A stretch of DNA of 64,000 bases from Populus alba (Eukaryota; Streptophyta; Magnoliopsida; Malpighiales; Salicaceae), in contig NC_133297.1 in the NCBI RefSeq assembly GCF_005239225.2, forward strand, positions 8,130,392 through 8,194,391, given 5' to 3'. This document shows, piece after piece, positions 36,855 through 50,895 of the stretch; position 1 is the stretch's first letter; each line of letters starts with the position of its first letter. The notes under the pieces are model-generated. The model was not told where the DNA came from. It worked only from the letters and a program-made list of their open reading frames with translations, and made no database searches. Both the position numbers and the translations under genes were made by a program.

Positions 36855-36956
36855 TCGCGAGGGAGGGAGGATTAGGGAAAACTATATTTAGGAAAAGAGA
36901 TAGCGGTGGAGTAACTGAAAGAATGGTGGTGTACCAAAATGGGTACCTATGGAGGA

Positions 36957-36966
36957 CCTTATATAT
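36957..36966 (-). promoter_or_regulatory. TATA box of the NAC gene
   Basis: On the minus strand ATATATAAGG lies about 105 nt upstream of the start codon at 36854, a suitable distance for a short leader. Role inferred from match and position. Confidence 0.6.
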
Positions 36967-39900
36967 GTGCGGCAGGACATAAAACGGCCAAAGATACACG
37001 AGATAATCAATGTCTGTTTTCATGGTGACTATGGCTATGGTCTTCAAGTAGGGTTCAGTCTACTGTGCGCGAGAAGAGCGACCCACCTACCTCGATCAGG
37101 AAAGGGGCCGGGATTTTTTTTTGGAAATTCAAAGTGGGTCCATGAGTAGGGTATCAGATTTAGGTCCCACACGGACGTACAACTAGACTGCAGGGGGCAC
37201 GCCCCCATCGCAACTATGACACTCGACCTTAAAATCTCCATAGAAAAGCACCTCTCTTGAACAATCTCTCTCTTCTCCCTGTCTCTCTTTCTACTCGTGC
37301 AACCACCACAACGAAAAAAAGATGATGGGTGGGTCTCCCTCTCCCCTTTCGTTTCGCTTGTGCAACCACCGCAACAAGAAAGAAATGATGGGGTCGGCAA
37401 CGTGTTATGGTGCCGCGTTCAAGACAAAGAAGGAGATGCCATAGCATGACAGGAGTGGACACAAGCGCTGTATATTGATGGAAAAACACACGATAATATT
37501 GTCATGACCAAACGGCAACTTTACTTGGGTTTCAATATAAATGAGGTTTAAATTCTACATTTTTTAAAGCAGCAGAGATATTAATGGTAGCTGAGTTACA
37601 ATTCATTGAGCACATGAGTTACTTTTTAATCAAATCATTTAAAATATTAAAATTAAATCAACCTTCCATGTGATCATTGAATACATGACCAAGGATTTAA
37701 TTATGAAATAATAAATAAAATCTTAGTTAATGAAAAAAACATGTTCTCATTATCAAGTCGGGAAGCAAGCTCATTTAATTACCAGCTGGAACAACCTCTC
37801 AACTTAATAATAGAGGAGGAGAATTCACGTTTTTCTTGCAACAAAATACTATACAAATAATAACGTTTGTTTTTTTAAGTTTAGATTTTTTAAAAAATTT
37901 TATTTTTTAATATTGAATTTTTTTATTATCAGGGTTATGAGTTTAGCTTATTAAATTCAGTTTTTTTTTTTTTAATTTACTTTTCGATTTGTTTTATTGA
38001 ATTCTCCTCCAATCTTATTTTTTAATATTTGGTTGATTTAAAATTAAGTTTTATAATTTTTTTTCGGTTTGTTTTCTATGAAATTATCCTGAACTTATTG
38101 CTCAAGTCACGAGTTAGGAGTTAGGCGGGTTAACCCTGGTTGACTCATGTTTTTTTTTTTTTATCTTTATGTTTAATTGATTTTTTTTCTTAATTCATTT
38201 TTTAATATTAGGTTAATTGACAGTAGTGCTTCATAATTTGTTAGGAGTTTCTTTTTAGATTTGGTCTCAATTAGATTAAGGTGAAATAATATCTCTAGAT
38301 TTAAGAAAATAATTTTATGTGAAATTAAATAATTTTAATAGTGGGGGTGTCTAGTTCGCTAAAAAATTAAGGCTTCTAAATTTAAAAGCTGGTCAATAAA
38401 TAAACTTTAAATTAATTCTACAAAATTCTAAAAAGAAAATTAAAAAGTTGTTGGTAAAATAAAGAAAAATAACTAATTAAGGTTTCACCAGAGAACTAAT
38501 TTACTATCATATATTGGTATAAATTATTTCGAGTAAGAAGGACATTCAAAGACTTCTCCGAGACGAACCCAATTTCTTTAGGTCTTACTTAGGAAGCAAA
38601 ATTCCATTCTTCATTTGTTGCTCTTTTTTTTTCATAATATAAGTTTTTAAAAAAATATTATTTAATAATTTGATTTTTTGAATTAAAATATTTTTTTATA
38701 TAGTATTTGGATTGTGTTAATGAATTTAAATCTTATTATTCTCATTGTAAAATATACTCACCACAAAGTAATAGTTGATCCCGACAACTTTTAAATTTAA
38801 AAAATTTTCATTTAAAAATGTGTGCTGGAGTTAATATAAAATTATTTTTGCTACCTCATCAAATAACTTAAATTGTTTTTTTGAAAATATTAGTTAGCAT
38901 CCTTGAGTCAAGTTTTGTGAAGTCAAACTAAATTGATCACCGTGCAGTTTAATATTTATATTAGAGTAATAACCAGGTATTTGAATCATATATGTTAACT
39001 AAAAAGAAAGACGTTGTCGTCAAAGAAAGTTTTTGAATAGAAATAGTTATTTGAGATAAATTTGGATAAAATGGGATTTTAATCCTACCACCTTTATTCT
39101 TCTAGTTAAAATTAAAATTAAAAAATTAAAAATAATCAATAATCAATAAGATTGAAGATTTTTGGCATTGAGGATATTTAAGTGATAATCATTAATTTTA
39201 TATGCACAATATGGAGAGAACTTTGAAAAAAGTAACAAAAGAAATTGATTTTAAATATATCAAGCATACGGAGGTATATATAAACTTAAATGGATTGTGC
39301 AAGGAGTAACTCTCAAGTTTAATCTAGGATGATAATTAAACAAAGTAATTTTTCATTAAATTTTCATTAATGACTCAAAGTTAAGAACTCTTATAACTTA
39401 TTAAGTTCACATTTGAAAAGTATTGTCTCGCTTCTTGCTCTCTCTTTTTTTAAAAAAATATAGTTTTATCTTTTATTTAATCCTTATATTTCTTAATATT
39501 TTTATTGACGCCTTGCATCTTTTGTAATGATTGAGTACTTACTTTTCTTCATCTTGTCCGGTTACCGTCTCTTTGTTAAAACGTTGTAGTTTTATAAGTT
39601 GATGTGGCATGTTACCCTCCTAAAAGCACAACACTAGTTATATATGAGATCCCAATAGAAAAATTCAATCAATAGAAAAACGAACGAGGTTTCAATCAAA
39701 ACAATTTAAAAACAACAAGGACCAAACTATTATTTATTTTCTTTTCACTTTCCAAGTTAGAATTTTTTTTTAAAAAAACCAGTTCCTAAATTTGTGAAAT
39801 ATATGTGGGACCCGATTGAAATTGTGTAGAGTTTTTTTAATCGTTTGAATAGTTTAAGAATTGTTTTTTTTTTTTAAAAATAAAAATAAAACTCTTCAAA

Positions 39901-40814
39901 GTTCTAAAGTGATGGTGTTTGATATATTTCGCACATTCAAGAACAGTGAGTAAAACTAAAAAAAAAAATATTTTTGTTTTCTTTAAATTGTTTTTATTGA
40001 AGTCTCATACTTTTTTTTTTATTGAGTCCAATTGAAATTCCGTAAATGACCATAATTATAATACTTGCTTGAGATCTAAATTCGAGGCCCAAGCTATGGG
40101 TTACGCAGTTCAATTTATAGGTTGACAAGCCATGTGGTGCGTTAGGTTAATCTTGTATTTTTAATAAAAATATTATTATTTTAATTTATTAATGAAATAA
40201 TGTTATTTTAATAAAATAAAAATCCAATTCAAATGAAACTCAATTTAAATTATATTTTAAACCACCAAGTTATCAAGTTAACTTGTCATGTCCAAGGCAC
40301 TAACTATGATGTTTTTTTAAACCCACTGCATTATAGGTATGCAAACATTGCAAAATGCTTTTAAAATCGTTCATAAACACTTGAAAAAAATAATCACAAA
40401 TTAGTAGGAAGAAGTCAACACTGGGATGAACCCAGTTCTGGAATATGATGATGATATTGGATTAAATGACAATATTTGTAATGATTTGTCTCTTAATCAT
40501 AGATATTCATTTGGTAGTGTTGAATTACACGTTGGACAGACTTTCAGCATTAATAATGATTTAATAAATGTAATAAAGTAGTGACATATTATATATTATA
40601 CATTCACTTGATTATCGAGTTCAATATTCAACAATAATTTTTGTGCAATTACAATATATTCCGGCACCAGAATATCAGGTTACTTACATGGAGGTACCAT
40701 AGAAGGTTAGATTCTTTTGGGATAGTAACGTTAAAAACTGATTACACATGTACCACCATATTTGTGCAAAAACACACCATTAACTTGATTCAAAATTTGT
40801 TGCATTAGTGGTTT

Positions 40815-40870
40815 TGACTCTTATTAGTGCTAACATTTTGATTCTAACTCTTATTAGTGCTAACATTTCT
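40815..40870. repeat. Short tandem direct repeat, unit about 30 bp
   Basis: ACTCTTATTAGTGCTAACATTT occurs twice, about 30 bp apart, with one intervening spacer difference. Confidence 0.75.
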
Positions 40871-42986
40871 TATACCGTGAAGAGCATATAAAAAGAAATA
40901 AAATTGCAATATAAGTTTAAAATTCCATACAAAAAGATATGAGCTGCAAAACATAAGATGCTCGGGCAACTTTTTGACACATTAGAAATCATTTGAAATA
41001 TAAAGTAGTATATTATTGGTAATTCAAGAATCAAATCCTGGTATAATTGTTGAATAAGATCACAACGAACAGTTTAATAGTGAAATTATTGTTTTTATAA
41101 TAGTATTATAGGCATTTGATCCAGTAATTGAACGGTACAAGTTTTGTAAGTCAATTATAATGTGGATACACCGATCTTTATAAAATGTTTTTAATTGTGA
41201 GTTTTTATTTTCTATTTTTTGGTATTTTATTATATTTTTATAATTGTTTTAGACTTGTAAGGCTGAGATTTTAATATTGTCTTCTATATTACAAATATTC
41301 AAATTTATTTTGGATAAACAGGTAGAATTTAAAATCATAAATTTACAAGTCAACATTCGATCATCAATAATAAGTTGTTTATAATTGTAAAGTAGGCATT
41401 TACAGGTTAGAAAATGCAATGACATTTACAAGTGAACAAAGGTAGCACATTGTTATTTTGCTTTGTTGTCATGTTCAATTAATGTTATAATAAATAGGAA
41501 AAAAATAAAATATTACAACAATGTAAAGAAATTTTAATTTTATTTTGTGTTTTTTTTAAACCTAACAATATCCCGTCCATTTTTGTTCTCTATATTTTAG
41601 GGAATATTTATGTTTTGGGGGTTTGAATCTAGAGTTAGTATTTAGGGATAAAAAATTTATATTTAAGATTTGGAGTTCGGATTTTAGAATTAAAATTTTT
41701 ATGATTAGTGATGATGAGTTTAAGGTTTGGACCAGGATTATAGGTTTGAGGTTTGAGATTATAGGTTTAGAGTTGTCACACCCGAATATACATAAGTAAT
41801 ACCTACAAATCCTATAATCAACATAAAACATGTTCTAACTATGATTTAAGTGAAATTGAATAAAATCATGGATAGCAAACAAGAATTTAACAATGACCAA
41901 AGATTTCAAAGTATTGACACATACAATTGCAAATTAAATTGAGATAAATAATATCAAATATCCAGTTTCATGCAAGACTTTGCATCTTCTAGTTTTTCAA
42001 TTTTGACTTTATCCATTATATTGAATTCTAACAATTCATACGATAGAAAAACATTGATTACTATGTTCCCAATAAAGTAATATTATCATAACATAATCAT
42101 TATAGAATTAAAACATACTTGGAACTTGGGTTGTGATAGTCTCCTGATATTTTTCACAGCTAGCAATTTTCAAGAAAAATATTTTTCTTCTTACTTCTCC
42201 ACGGTCCTACTAAAATTTCTTCCAACTTTCTTGATCGAATGTTTTTTTTTCTCACCTATCTCTCCATTTTTCCCTTGGAATTTTCTCCCTGTCTCCGCAT
42301 GTCTCACCCTGTATCTTTTCCTTTCCGTGTTGGCATGGATGGAAGGGTATTTATAGGTAAATCATCCATGGATTGTTGGGGGTGGTGATCTAGAATGAAA
42401 AGTGCTAAAATTATAGGACTTAAAAGAGCTAATTTCCAGGATTTGAGGGTTGTGTTTTGGCATGAATTTGGACTAGATTTGCTATTGATTTAGGGAATTC
42501 AAACATGGTTTCTCACCTTATAGTCACAGCTGGTATATTAATTGGCCAGTTACATGCATTTTTATGATGTCAGGGGATCCATCATGCTTTGTAATTGAAG
42601 ATGAAGATCAAGGTGCAGGCTAAGATCATGGGATTTAAAATCTACTAAGAATAGTGTATCCAAGACATTTCATCCCATTCAAACTAGAATGAATATTTTT
42701 GTCTTGTCTGTTTATCGGTAATAATTAATTTATAACTTAACACTCCATCCTCCTCTTCCTTTTTTTCAGTTCTTTTTTTTCTTTGTGCATTTTTTCTATG
42801 TTCAAACGTCTTTACAGGATGATTGTCGTGGCAATGTAAAGACTCTACAAAGCACAATAAAACTAACGTGGTGTTGTAAGATGCGAGGTCACTTTTCACT
42901 TTATGAAAAAGTCACAAGTGTACCAGAAATGGTTTTTCACATTCAATCAAGAACATGACAACAGCTCCTTTCGTTAGGGTAGTTTT

Positions 42987-43008
42987 AGAGAGAGAGAGAG
43001 AGAGAGAG
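42987..43008. repeat. (GA)n microsatellite
   Basis: Uninterrupted GA run of about 22 nt. Confidence 0.9.
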
Positions 43009-44056
43009 CAACGCTCGTCCTCATGGTTAACTTCAATTTTACTTGAAATATCCTTGGCTCAAAAAAAAAAAAAACCTTCAAGTTTATTAGAAGAAATAGA
43101 ATGGCAATCAAGTTCTGAGCCCAGAAATGCTGATATCATGCTAAAAAAATCATTCAGTCTACTCAATCTAAAAAGTTTAGTTATCAAACGATTAAAGTGT
43201 CATCATATAATTTTATGTTATTGTCTATCAAATTGAACAAAGGATGGCGGGGACGATGCATATATATTTGTTTTTACGTCAAAAGATGCCAAAAAGCATC
43301 TAGAAAGCCGGCGAGGTCTGCAATGGGAAACAATCTTACTAAATTTCCATAACACTGTTATCATGATTATAGAAAATATATATTCCAAAATTAATTGTCC
43401 ATTTTGTCAAACGGTTTTGGAGTTTGCAATCATGTAGACTTAGCAGACTCCCTCTATGCATGTGATTTGATTTTTCCCTCTCCCAGATTTTGATCTCTTG
43501 TAGGAAATACGGAGACGTGATTTTCTGGAAGAACTCAAGGGAAAAGGAATAATTTACTCTTGAAAAACACTAATTAACATGAGCCTCGGTGCAGAAATAA
43601 GTAATAATTACAGGATCAACACTCCTTTGTTTTTACTTTTTACATTCTTTCACTTCCTAATAATCTCCACCCATCTATGAAGCTTTACAAGGACTATCAG
43701 TTTAAACACTAAGTTTCCCCTGTCAACAATTCAATCTTCTCTTAGCTTATTGGTTTCTGGAGGTGCTTTCACATGCATGGCGCATGGTAATATCCTTGAA
43801 ACCCACCTTCATGACAAATCCTCTGTTTTCAGATTTAGATTTTGTTGGAGATCTAATGTAAACGATATCTTCGAACTTCATCCAATAGCTAAATCATCTT
43901 TTTATGGTAATATATAGACACTTGCAGGGGAATCTGTTAGCTAGATTTGGAAAAACAGAATGGTAGGAGAGGCACGGACAATTTCTTCATCAATCTTTTA
44001 TTTTTGTTATTATTATTGGAATAAGATGGAAGTTTAATTACATAGAAAAATAGAGA

Positions 44057-44278
44057 ATGGCGCAGCAATCATCAAGGCCTACTTCTTTAATCGATTACAC
44101 CCATGAACAAGAACAATCAACACCCATTTTCTTGGAAAATCAGTCACTATCTTGTACTATAACACTAGCAGTAGAAACCAACTCATGCACGATCTGCAGG
44201 CCCGTCTTCTTAGATTCCAATACTAGGAAAACGTTGTTTAAACATTTAATCGGTCAGTGTATCTCTCAGCATAGTTAA
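44057..44278 (+). CDS. Possible small ORF (73 aa), unrecognised
   Basis: ATG-initiated ORF starting MAQQSSRPTSLIDYTHEQEQ and ending IGQCISQHS, with a CTIC pair of cysteines in the middle. No signal peptide or membrane segment. Composition is slightly more GC-balanced than the flanks. There is no clear TATA box or homologous copy to support it, so it may be chance. Confidence 0.2.
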   Translation: MAQQSSRPTSLIDYTHEQEQSTPIFLENQSLSCTITLAVETNSCTICRPVFLDSNTRKTLFKHLIGQCISQHS

Positions 44279-45759
44279 TTAATCGAGGCTAGCTGCACAA
44301 TAAATCTCTCGTGTTGAAAGGACAAGTTAACTGAGACTTAAATATGAGCAAGCACTTTTTCACCGCGATAAATTTAGAATATTTGGTGGCATATCTTATT
44401 TTGATAATTAATCAATCGCCAATGAATTCGCTGGTCTGTATTCATGTCTGATTTTGTCATCGGTAGCTGGCTAGGAGTTACTTAACGGCATTAATATTGA
44501 AAGGGTGCCAAATTATAATACGGATATATTAAAATATGAATAAATAGAGATGTAAGTTCAAATTAATTATATTAGGTGCCCATAATGCCTGAGAGGAGCT
44601 AAATCAATAGGGTGGCACGGCACATATATGGATCATTTTCAACACTACTGTATGCTACGTTGTCGAAAATGCCTTAATTAAAAATTGAAAAGAAAAGGAA
44701 ATCGTGGTATTAAAATAAATAATAGAACCAAGAATGACGATAAATATTTGACCGTATATACACTTATTAATCCTTCATATGCTGTATCCGCGGTGTCATT
44801 ATTTTAAATACACACACACAATATAAAACGAAGTTGCTTGAAGTCCTTGGCTATATATATATATATATATGAAGTCCTTGGAGAAAAATTCAAAGGAGTG
44901 ATTGCAGAACAGAGAAATAAAAATAAAAAAATAGAAAATTGTCTTAAGTCAATCAATTTGGCCCTGAGGTTTTCATTAAACCACTTGGTCTTTGTTACCG
45001 TATAATTAAGTTTAAATAATCCATACTCGATTCTATGTATTATTACGCTCTTATTTATTTAGTCATTCGACGTGAGATTTAGTGTCATGGGAAGTGCGTG
45101 CTTAAATCACACACTACAAAATCGTCAATATTTCAGGTAAACGTCCTTATCCTTGTCCTCCTCGTAAGGAAAAAAAGAAGAAGAAGAAGAACTAATGCAA
45201 GAAACCCTCGAGTTTGAACATTAACTTGCTCTTGATCTCAACCTCATGATCGAGTTTGGTGGACCCTCGTTGTAGGGGAATATGGCGCCCAATATCATGC
45301 ACAAGGCAGTACAGTTTGCCAACGACAGGGCCATTATAGGCATGGAAAGCAGAGAAGAATATATGTGGAAGAGGAGCCTTGGCCGTAATCTTGCATTCGT
45401 TTCCACACGCCTGTTATATGTAGAAAGATGACCTACTATATTCCCTCACTAGGTCATTATTCGCATGTTTAATTTTGTTTTTTTTTTTCCTCATGGAATT
45501 CTAAATAATTTCCTTGATGCTATTGCCCTGGTCAAACGAGTGTGACAATTACATGCATGCATTGCGGAGTTCAATGTCACAAGGCATATCAAATACTGAC
45601 CCTATTTTCAAATCAAAAAACAGAAACAAACAATGGCTCTCACATCCGACAAGGAATCGTAGTTATTGGTAGATTTGATGGAAACAACCTAGCAACTTCG
45701 GTATACAAGTACATTATGCGAAAATTTTATGCATAATTTTATGCGAAATCACTGAAAGG

Positions 45760-46250
45760 AATTTTAAAAGTAGGTTTTCTCTGCTCCTTATTTCGTTCAG
45801 CCAGTGAGATAACTCTTTCCGGCTTAGCCGAACGGGAAAGCTAATTTAACTGAAGCCCTTGCCCTGACAGCCCTTCCTCCAAAACGTCGAAGAAAGACGT
45901 CGAATCCGGAATAGCCATTTCCCTTTCATCAAGATATATCCTTCTCCACCGACAGCTTCAGTTATTCCTTAAACTTCGCTTAGCCGGTCCAAAGATTCCA
46001 TTCGAGCTGGATCTGATGGCTTTCAATGACAGTTCGATTCTCGTTAGTTTCAAAGGCTGGATTTCCCTTATAGTTAAAAGGCTTAGAGTTCCGGAAGCCC
46101 TTAATCACCGCTTAAACCCTCGGTGAAACTGGGTAAAGCCCCGCATGCATTCATTTGAACTGCAACTTCTCATTCTAGTTGATGAGTTAAGAAGTCGAAT
46201 CCAAGTCACGTCGCATACCACTAGTTTGATTGAGTTGTCTCAGGGCAAAT
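45760..46250. other. Probable nuclear insertion of mitochondrial DNA (NUMT)
   Basis: About 490 bp stands out sharply: GC-balanced, free of A/T homopolymers, and with wording typical of angiosperm mitochondrial intergenic DNA (for example CCGGCTTAGCCGAACGGG, GAAGAAAGACGTCGAATCC, CTTAGCCGGTCCAAAG). Both flanks are ordinary AT-rich nuclear DNA (ATTTTATGCGAAATCACTG on the left, TATATATATAGTAATTAG on the right). No mitochondrial gene is recognised in it. The organelle source is inferred from style only. Confidence 0.55.
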
Positions 46251-47835
46251 ATAAACCATCTATATATATAGTAATTAGAGTAATGCTACATTTTAAAAAA
46301 ATGCTATCATAACACTAACAAAGTCGTTTATCCTTGCCCAGCTTTCCTTCAGGACCCAACTAAATATTCTGAAAATTCTTTTAGCTTAGCTTTGTTTGGA
46401 CTCTAGCTAGATCTAATCTATTTCCATCTTCTTTATAATGCAGCCACGTTCTGGAAGCGGCTTCAGCATGCAAATGCTAACCGATACAATCATACACCAT
46501 TTAGTTAGGAGAGGAGGAGGAGGAGGAGGAGCAACAAACGACATAATAATGCTCCGTGTATGACTAATAGATATTATAATTTTTGCTAGTGGGGCTTACA
46601 TGCAATGTATTTCAAACTAGGTCATGATCATATCATTTGGCCAAAAACAAATTAGTTTTTTTTGGATTTCTTTTGAAGTTGGCTATCACTGGGGATGAAT
46701 CCAAGTGGTCCAGGGCTCAGGAGTAGCGACATCCCCGATCCCTCTAAAATTTTGCCGGTTCCCTCACTCACACTAATAATATAGCATATTCGGTACCTTT
46801 GTTTTGGAAAGTTTTTAATCCCTGAAAATGAAAACTTAATCTATTTTCCATTAAAATATATTTTTTCTTAATAATTTTGGTCCTCCAAAGATTTAAACAA
46901 TCTGATACTCTTTCCTAAAGTTTGATTCTTAAAATCATAATTTATTTACTTTTGTCCTTCAAATAAAAATGGCCTCCCGTGTCAGTGATCCTAGGTCTGT
47001 CCCTGGCTATCATTAATTATATAGTTTCGGTGCTATGCATCACAATTTTAAAGGCCAAATTTGCTGCCTAACTTTGGAAAATTCAGCTTTTCAATTTATG
47101 GGGCAGTAGCCAGGCCGCCTGTAAGAAGGAATCTGAAAGCAACTTTTTTTCTCTTGCGCGCCATTCATAAAAAGGCAAGAAAGCAACCTTTCAACCACGT
47201 TTCATTTACAAGATAAAAGAAAGAACAGTAAATAACAATTTACATGTTAATTCAGACATAAAATTAGTAAGAAAAAAAAAAGGAAAGACACGTTAAAACT
47301 TTCAGTTAACAAGGGCTATATATGTAAAATCTTATATATATTAATCCTTAAAATGACCAATAAAACCATAGGAAAACTCACCAAGATTATTACACATACA
47401 CTATTCATAGTAAAAGAATAATGTATAATTGATCATTATGCATCATATCCCATGAATATATAATTGACCCTTCCATGTAATTGGCCAATTTATACAGTGG
47501 AGTTAATTCAGCACATGATGCGCTAGAAAAGAATAATGTTTTATATATCTCTGCTCATCCTTTTATTGCGGAAAATAAATCAATCTACGATTGGCTTGTT
47601 AGACCACCACATGAAAAATATGAACCTCACCAAAAGAATTGATGTGGTGCATGTATAATAATTAATGCCCGCCAACATGATGGAATTAATCACATAAAAT
47701 CAACTCCAATATTACTTTTCCCCACCTTCTCCTTTATCGCTTTATATAAATCAAACTTGTATGCCAAATTAAACTCTGGTTTGAGTTCACAACCCCTTTT
47801 AAAGGAATCTTATCAGAAGATTTACAGATGAGTTT

Positions 47836-47837
47836 TG

Positions 47838-47874
<37 letters not shown>

Positions 47875-47891
47875 ACACACACACACACACA
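47836..47891. repeat. Compound microsatellite (GT)n(AG)n(AC)n
   Basis: Three adjoining dinucleotide runs: GT, then AG, then AC. The GT and AC arms are complementary, so the strand could fold with the AG run as a loop. Confidence 0.9.
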
Positions 47892-50289
47892 TCATGAACG
47901 ATTCAGTGATCACCACTAATTAATCTGGTATGTAAAATTGTTGTTTTCTGACATCATTGTTAAGAAAGTGTTACGAGAGACAGAAAAGGAATGATGATTC
48001 ATCTTTGTTTTTTTACTTAGCTTCATAATGAAGGAGATTGAGAATATATGCCTCCACAGCTGGTTTATAACATCAACATGTCTTTCCAAGAGCTGAGCAC
48101 TGGGTGTGAGAGCTCTCTCTCTCTCTCTCATGCATGGAAAATTAACAGCTCGTTCAATGTGGCTGAGTATGATTAAGTTTTAAGCTATTTTTTAATTTGA
48201 GACCTTAGTGGCCGATTTCAAGATTATGACCTGACCTCGCAGAATCTCTGTCGACATTTCTAATGCTTTTCTACGTCTGCACCGTCACAAGCCTGTATCC
48301 CGTTGGGGGACTAAATTTAAAACCCGCTGGTTTTATTTTATTTCTTAGCACGTGATTTTTATTTTGTTCTGTTTCCGTGAGTTATTTAATTTTAGGGCAG
48401 CACTACTTGCACTTCTCTTGTTTATAATCGTACCCGCACCATAGCTTTCTTGTTTTTTAAATTGTCGAAAAGCTAGCTCTTGTACTTAACTTCAAGATTT
48501 CTCTAATCATTTCACCTCCCACCAAAACCATAAAACCTTATGCTTGGACTCCTCCATGGATTAATGTCGTTTGTTTAGATTGAACCTTTAACATATACTT
48601 TATGTTGAATATTAGCTTCACGCGTGAACCAAAGACAACAAATGCAATATATTCTACATGTCGTTAGTTTTTAAAAATGCTCGAGTTTAATATTCTTTAA
48701 CATATCATATAGGGAAATCAATCATAAGTGATATTGGGACTTTCTTTAACATATCATTCTTTAATAATTCTGTGGCCGGCCTCAAACACAATTTGAAAAT
48801 TTTCAACTTTTCAAGTTCATGTTCAAGCCTGACAGTCTCCTCGTGATCATAATTTAATTCTCTATGAATATGAAATATTGCTATAGATTCTTGAAAAAAA
48901 ATCCCTCTTTTTGGTACGCAGAACAACTTTAAACCCTTGAATGTGTTAAAAATCAATTATACATGCCCGTTTAATTTATGTTAATCACACCTAATATGGT
49001 TAAATACCATAAACTGAATTAGAAGTTCAGAGCCCTCTTATGGGCCATGATGCCTCTTAAGCAACAATGACTAGACTGTTTTGGGCTTCGGCCCCTGCCA
49101 CTGCCCCAAAAAAAATAAAACAATGACTTCCCCTTATTGACCATTACAAAAAAACCTAAAACTAAAAGATTTGGGGTTTTTACTGTGCACACACTGCAGC
49201 ATGTTTTTATTTTAGTTCTTGTAGTTTTTAAATTCTATGTTTTATTCGTAAAACTTTATTTTTACTATATTTTAATCCATCATGATTAAGAGGAAAAAAA
49301 AAGAGAGAGAGAGAGATGTCAGAGAGGGAGAAGAAAGAGAAAACTTTCAACCAATCATATTTCAGTCAATTTTTTATTCGTTGAGTTCATCTTGAAGCGG
49401 AAAATTCAATAAAAATGGTATGAACCTTAAATCATGCCAAAACATTTAAGTCAATGTACAAATTAAGTAAGTTGAGAGTATTTGATCCAGGATACTTATC
49501 GTTCGATTGAAATTAATACGGGTTTGACAAAATTCCTTCATGTAAGACACGGATTCCTGTTTTTGGTTTTTTTTTTTTTTTTCATATGAAATAATTCCTA
49601 GGATGTTTATATAGACCACAAACAGGACCATTTCTTGGGGATCGTATGGTTTAAACTTCCTTTTTATAACACAAATATTTAAGTCACCATAAATCATATT
49701 ATAAGAACATAAGTTCTAGATCCTTTATAATTTCTATACACAAAGGGCCTCTGTGATTTAATCGTACTTTCTAACATTGAAAAAAAAAATAGTTTTCTTT
49801 GTAGTGAAATAAACAAAATATATATTTATGATATGATAAGAAAAAAATACACTGTGTTTTTACGTTTAGGATCTAATCCTAGTGATTTTCACATCAAGAC
49901 TTCTAGACTTATATTTTTCTTTTCCAGTAAAAAACAATGCAGAAGCTGCATTATCATCATCATCATCATTATTTACTTCTTGAGATTATGATTATATGGC
50001 ACCAGAAGTTGCTGGGTAACTAAAATCACAAGGTAATTATTCTTCTCAATCCTTTCATTTTTATTCTCGACCTTACCAGCTTAACAAAAATATTCACTCC
50101 ATAACTCCAATTAAAATATATTTAAACTAATAGTAATAAGTGAAAAATAATTAAAGAGAAACATCGTGGAAGCCTACATATATTCCTACCCAATGAATAG
50201 TGCAATCTAAAAGAAGTAAAATGTAAAAATTACATTAAAAAAAAAAAAAAAAGAGTAAAGCAATCTCTCCATATATTTATATGCACGAA

Positions 50290-50895
50290 TTAAATATCCC
50301 TACAAAATTTCTGATCCGACGATCCTTTCCGGCTACTAGATAAACTTGATTGATCCGAGTTAGCCAGTGAAGAAGAGACCCCATTTCCACACTTAGCAAC
50401 AGTCCTCACACTCTCTATCAACTCCTCAGTTCGTGTCTCTTGTGCCAGTATCTCTGCCAACTGCTCGGGGCATATCACTAGCTTAACCTTCCAAACCCCT
50501 GTGCTATTATACCTGGGAAACACCTCAGCTTCCGTAGATGATCGCTTCAACATCCTCTGATTATCAAACGAAATCCGATAAGGCGTAAGTTTGGATGATG
50601 AAGTAGAAGAAGACAAAGAATTTATGCTGCTGTTGTTGTTTGTATTGTTCAATGAGGTAGTGCTGGTGTTTATAGGGAGAAGGTAGTAGAGTTGGCCGCC
50701 GTGGAGTTCTTCATTGTGGAAGAGAGGTTGAGAGAAGAGGTCACGGCTACGGTAGATGGCGTGGCCAGGAAACTCGTTGGTTATGCACTCTGCTGTGATG
50801 GGTGAGTACAACTCCATGATACCACCATTTGTTGTCACAACTTTTATCATTTCTTCTACTTCTAAGCTAAATCCTTTGAAAACACAATTCCCCAT
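50290..50895 (-). CDS. DUF4228 (PADRE) domain protein, 201 aa
   Basis: Intronless ORF starting MGNCVF. The core reads IKVVTTNGGIMELYSPITAE, then FPGHAIYRSRDLFSQPLF, LHGGQLYYLLPI, a Ser/Asn-rich linker (about 81-101), and WKVKLVICPEQLAEILAQET. This is the arrangement of the plant PADRE/DUF4228 family: an N-terminal beta-rich segment, a G-x-x-YYLLP motif, a disordered linker, and a KLVI..EQLAEIL helix. The C-terminus is Ser-rich. Gly2 after the start Met suits N-myristoylation with Cys4 available for palmitoylation, so membrane association is possible. Many family members respond to fungal attack or abiotic stress; molecular activity is not known. Most PADRE genes are single-exon or nearly so, as here. 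Confidence 0.88.
   Translation of the reverse strand: MGNCVFKGFSLEVEEMIKVVTTNGGIMELYSPITAECITNEFPGHAIYRSRDLFSQPLFHNEELHGGQLYYLLPINTSTTSLNNTNNNSSINSLSSSTSSSKLTPYRISFDNQRMLKRSSTEAEVFPRYNSTGVWKVKLVICPEQLAEILAQETRTEELIESVRTVAKCGNGVSSSLANSDQSSLSSSRKGSSDQKFCRDI

Larger units (their letters stand above)
37000..50289. other. Gene-poor region between NAC and DUF4228 genes
   Basis: About 13 kb without a strongly supported gene. 37.05-37.5 kb is GC-balanced and may be NAC promoter. 37.9-42 kb is AT-rich degenerate repeats. 42.95-43.01 kb has a GA run. 44.06 kb has a weak ORF. 45.76-46.25 kb is a probable organelle insertion. 47.83-47.89 kb is a compound microsatellite. 48-50 kb is AT-rich with no features seen. 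Confidence 0.5.

Noticed and set aside
41590..41780. Text with repeated TTTAGGG/GGTTTGAG-like words, recalling interstitial telomere repeat
   Set aside because: No two consecutive TTTAGGG units; the words are irregular and fit a decayed simple repeat better.
45221..45406. 61-aa minus-strand hydrophobic ORF
   Set aside because: The start is not an ATG (GTG) and there is no supporting promoter or homologous copy.
47900..48135. GA/CT-rich stretch with a 71-aa minus-strand ORF (MRERERALTPSAQ)
   Set aside because: The ORF begins inside a CT microsatellite and has no coding features beyond it.
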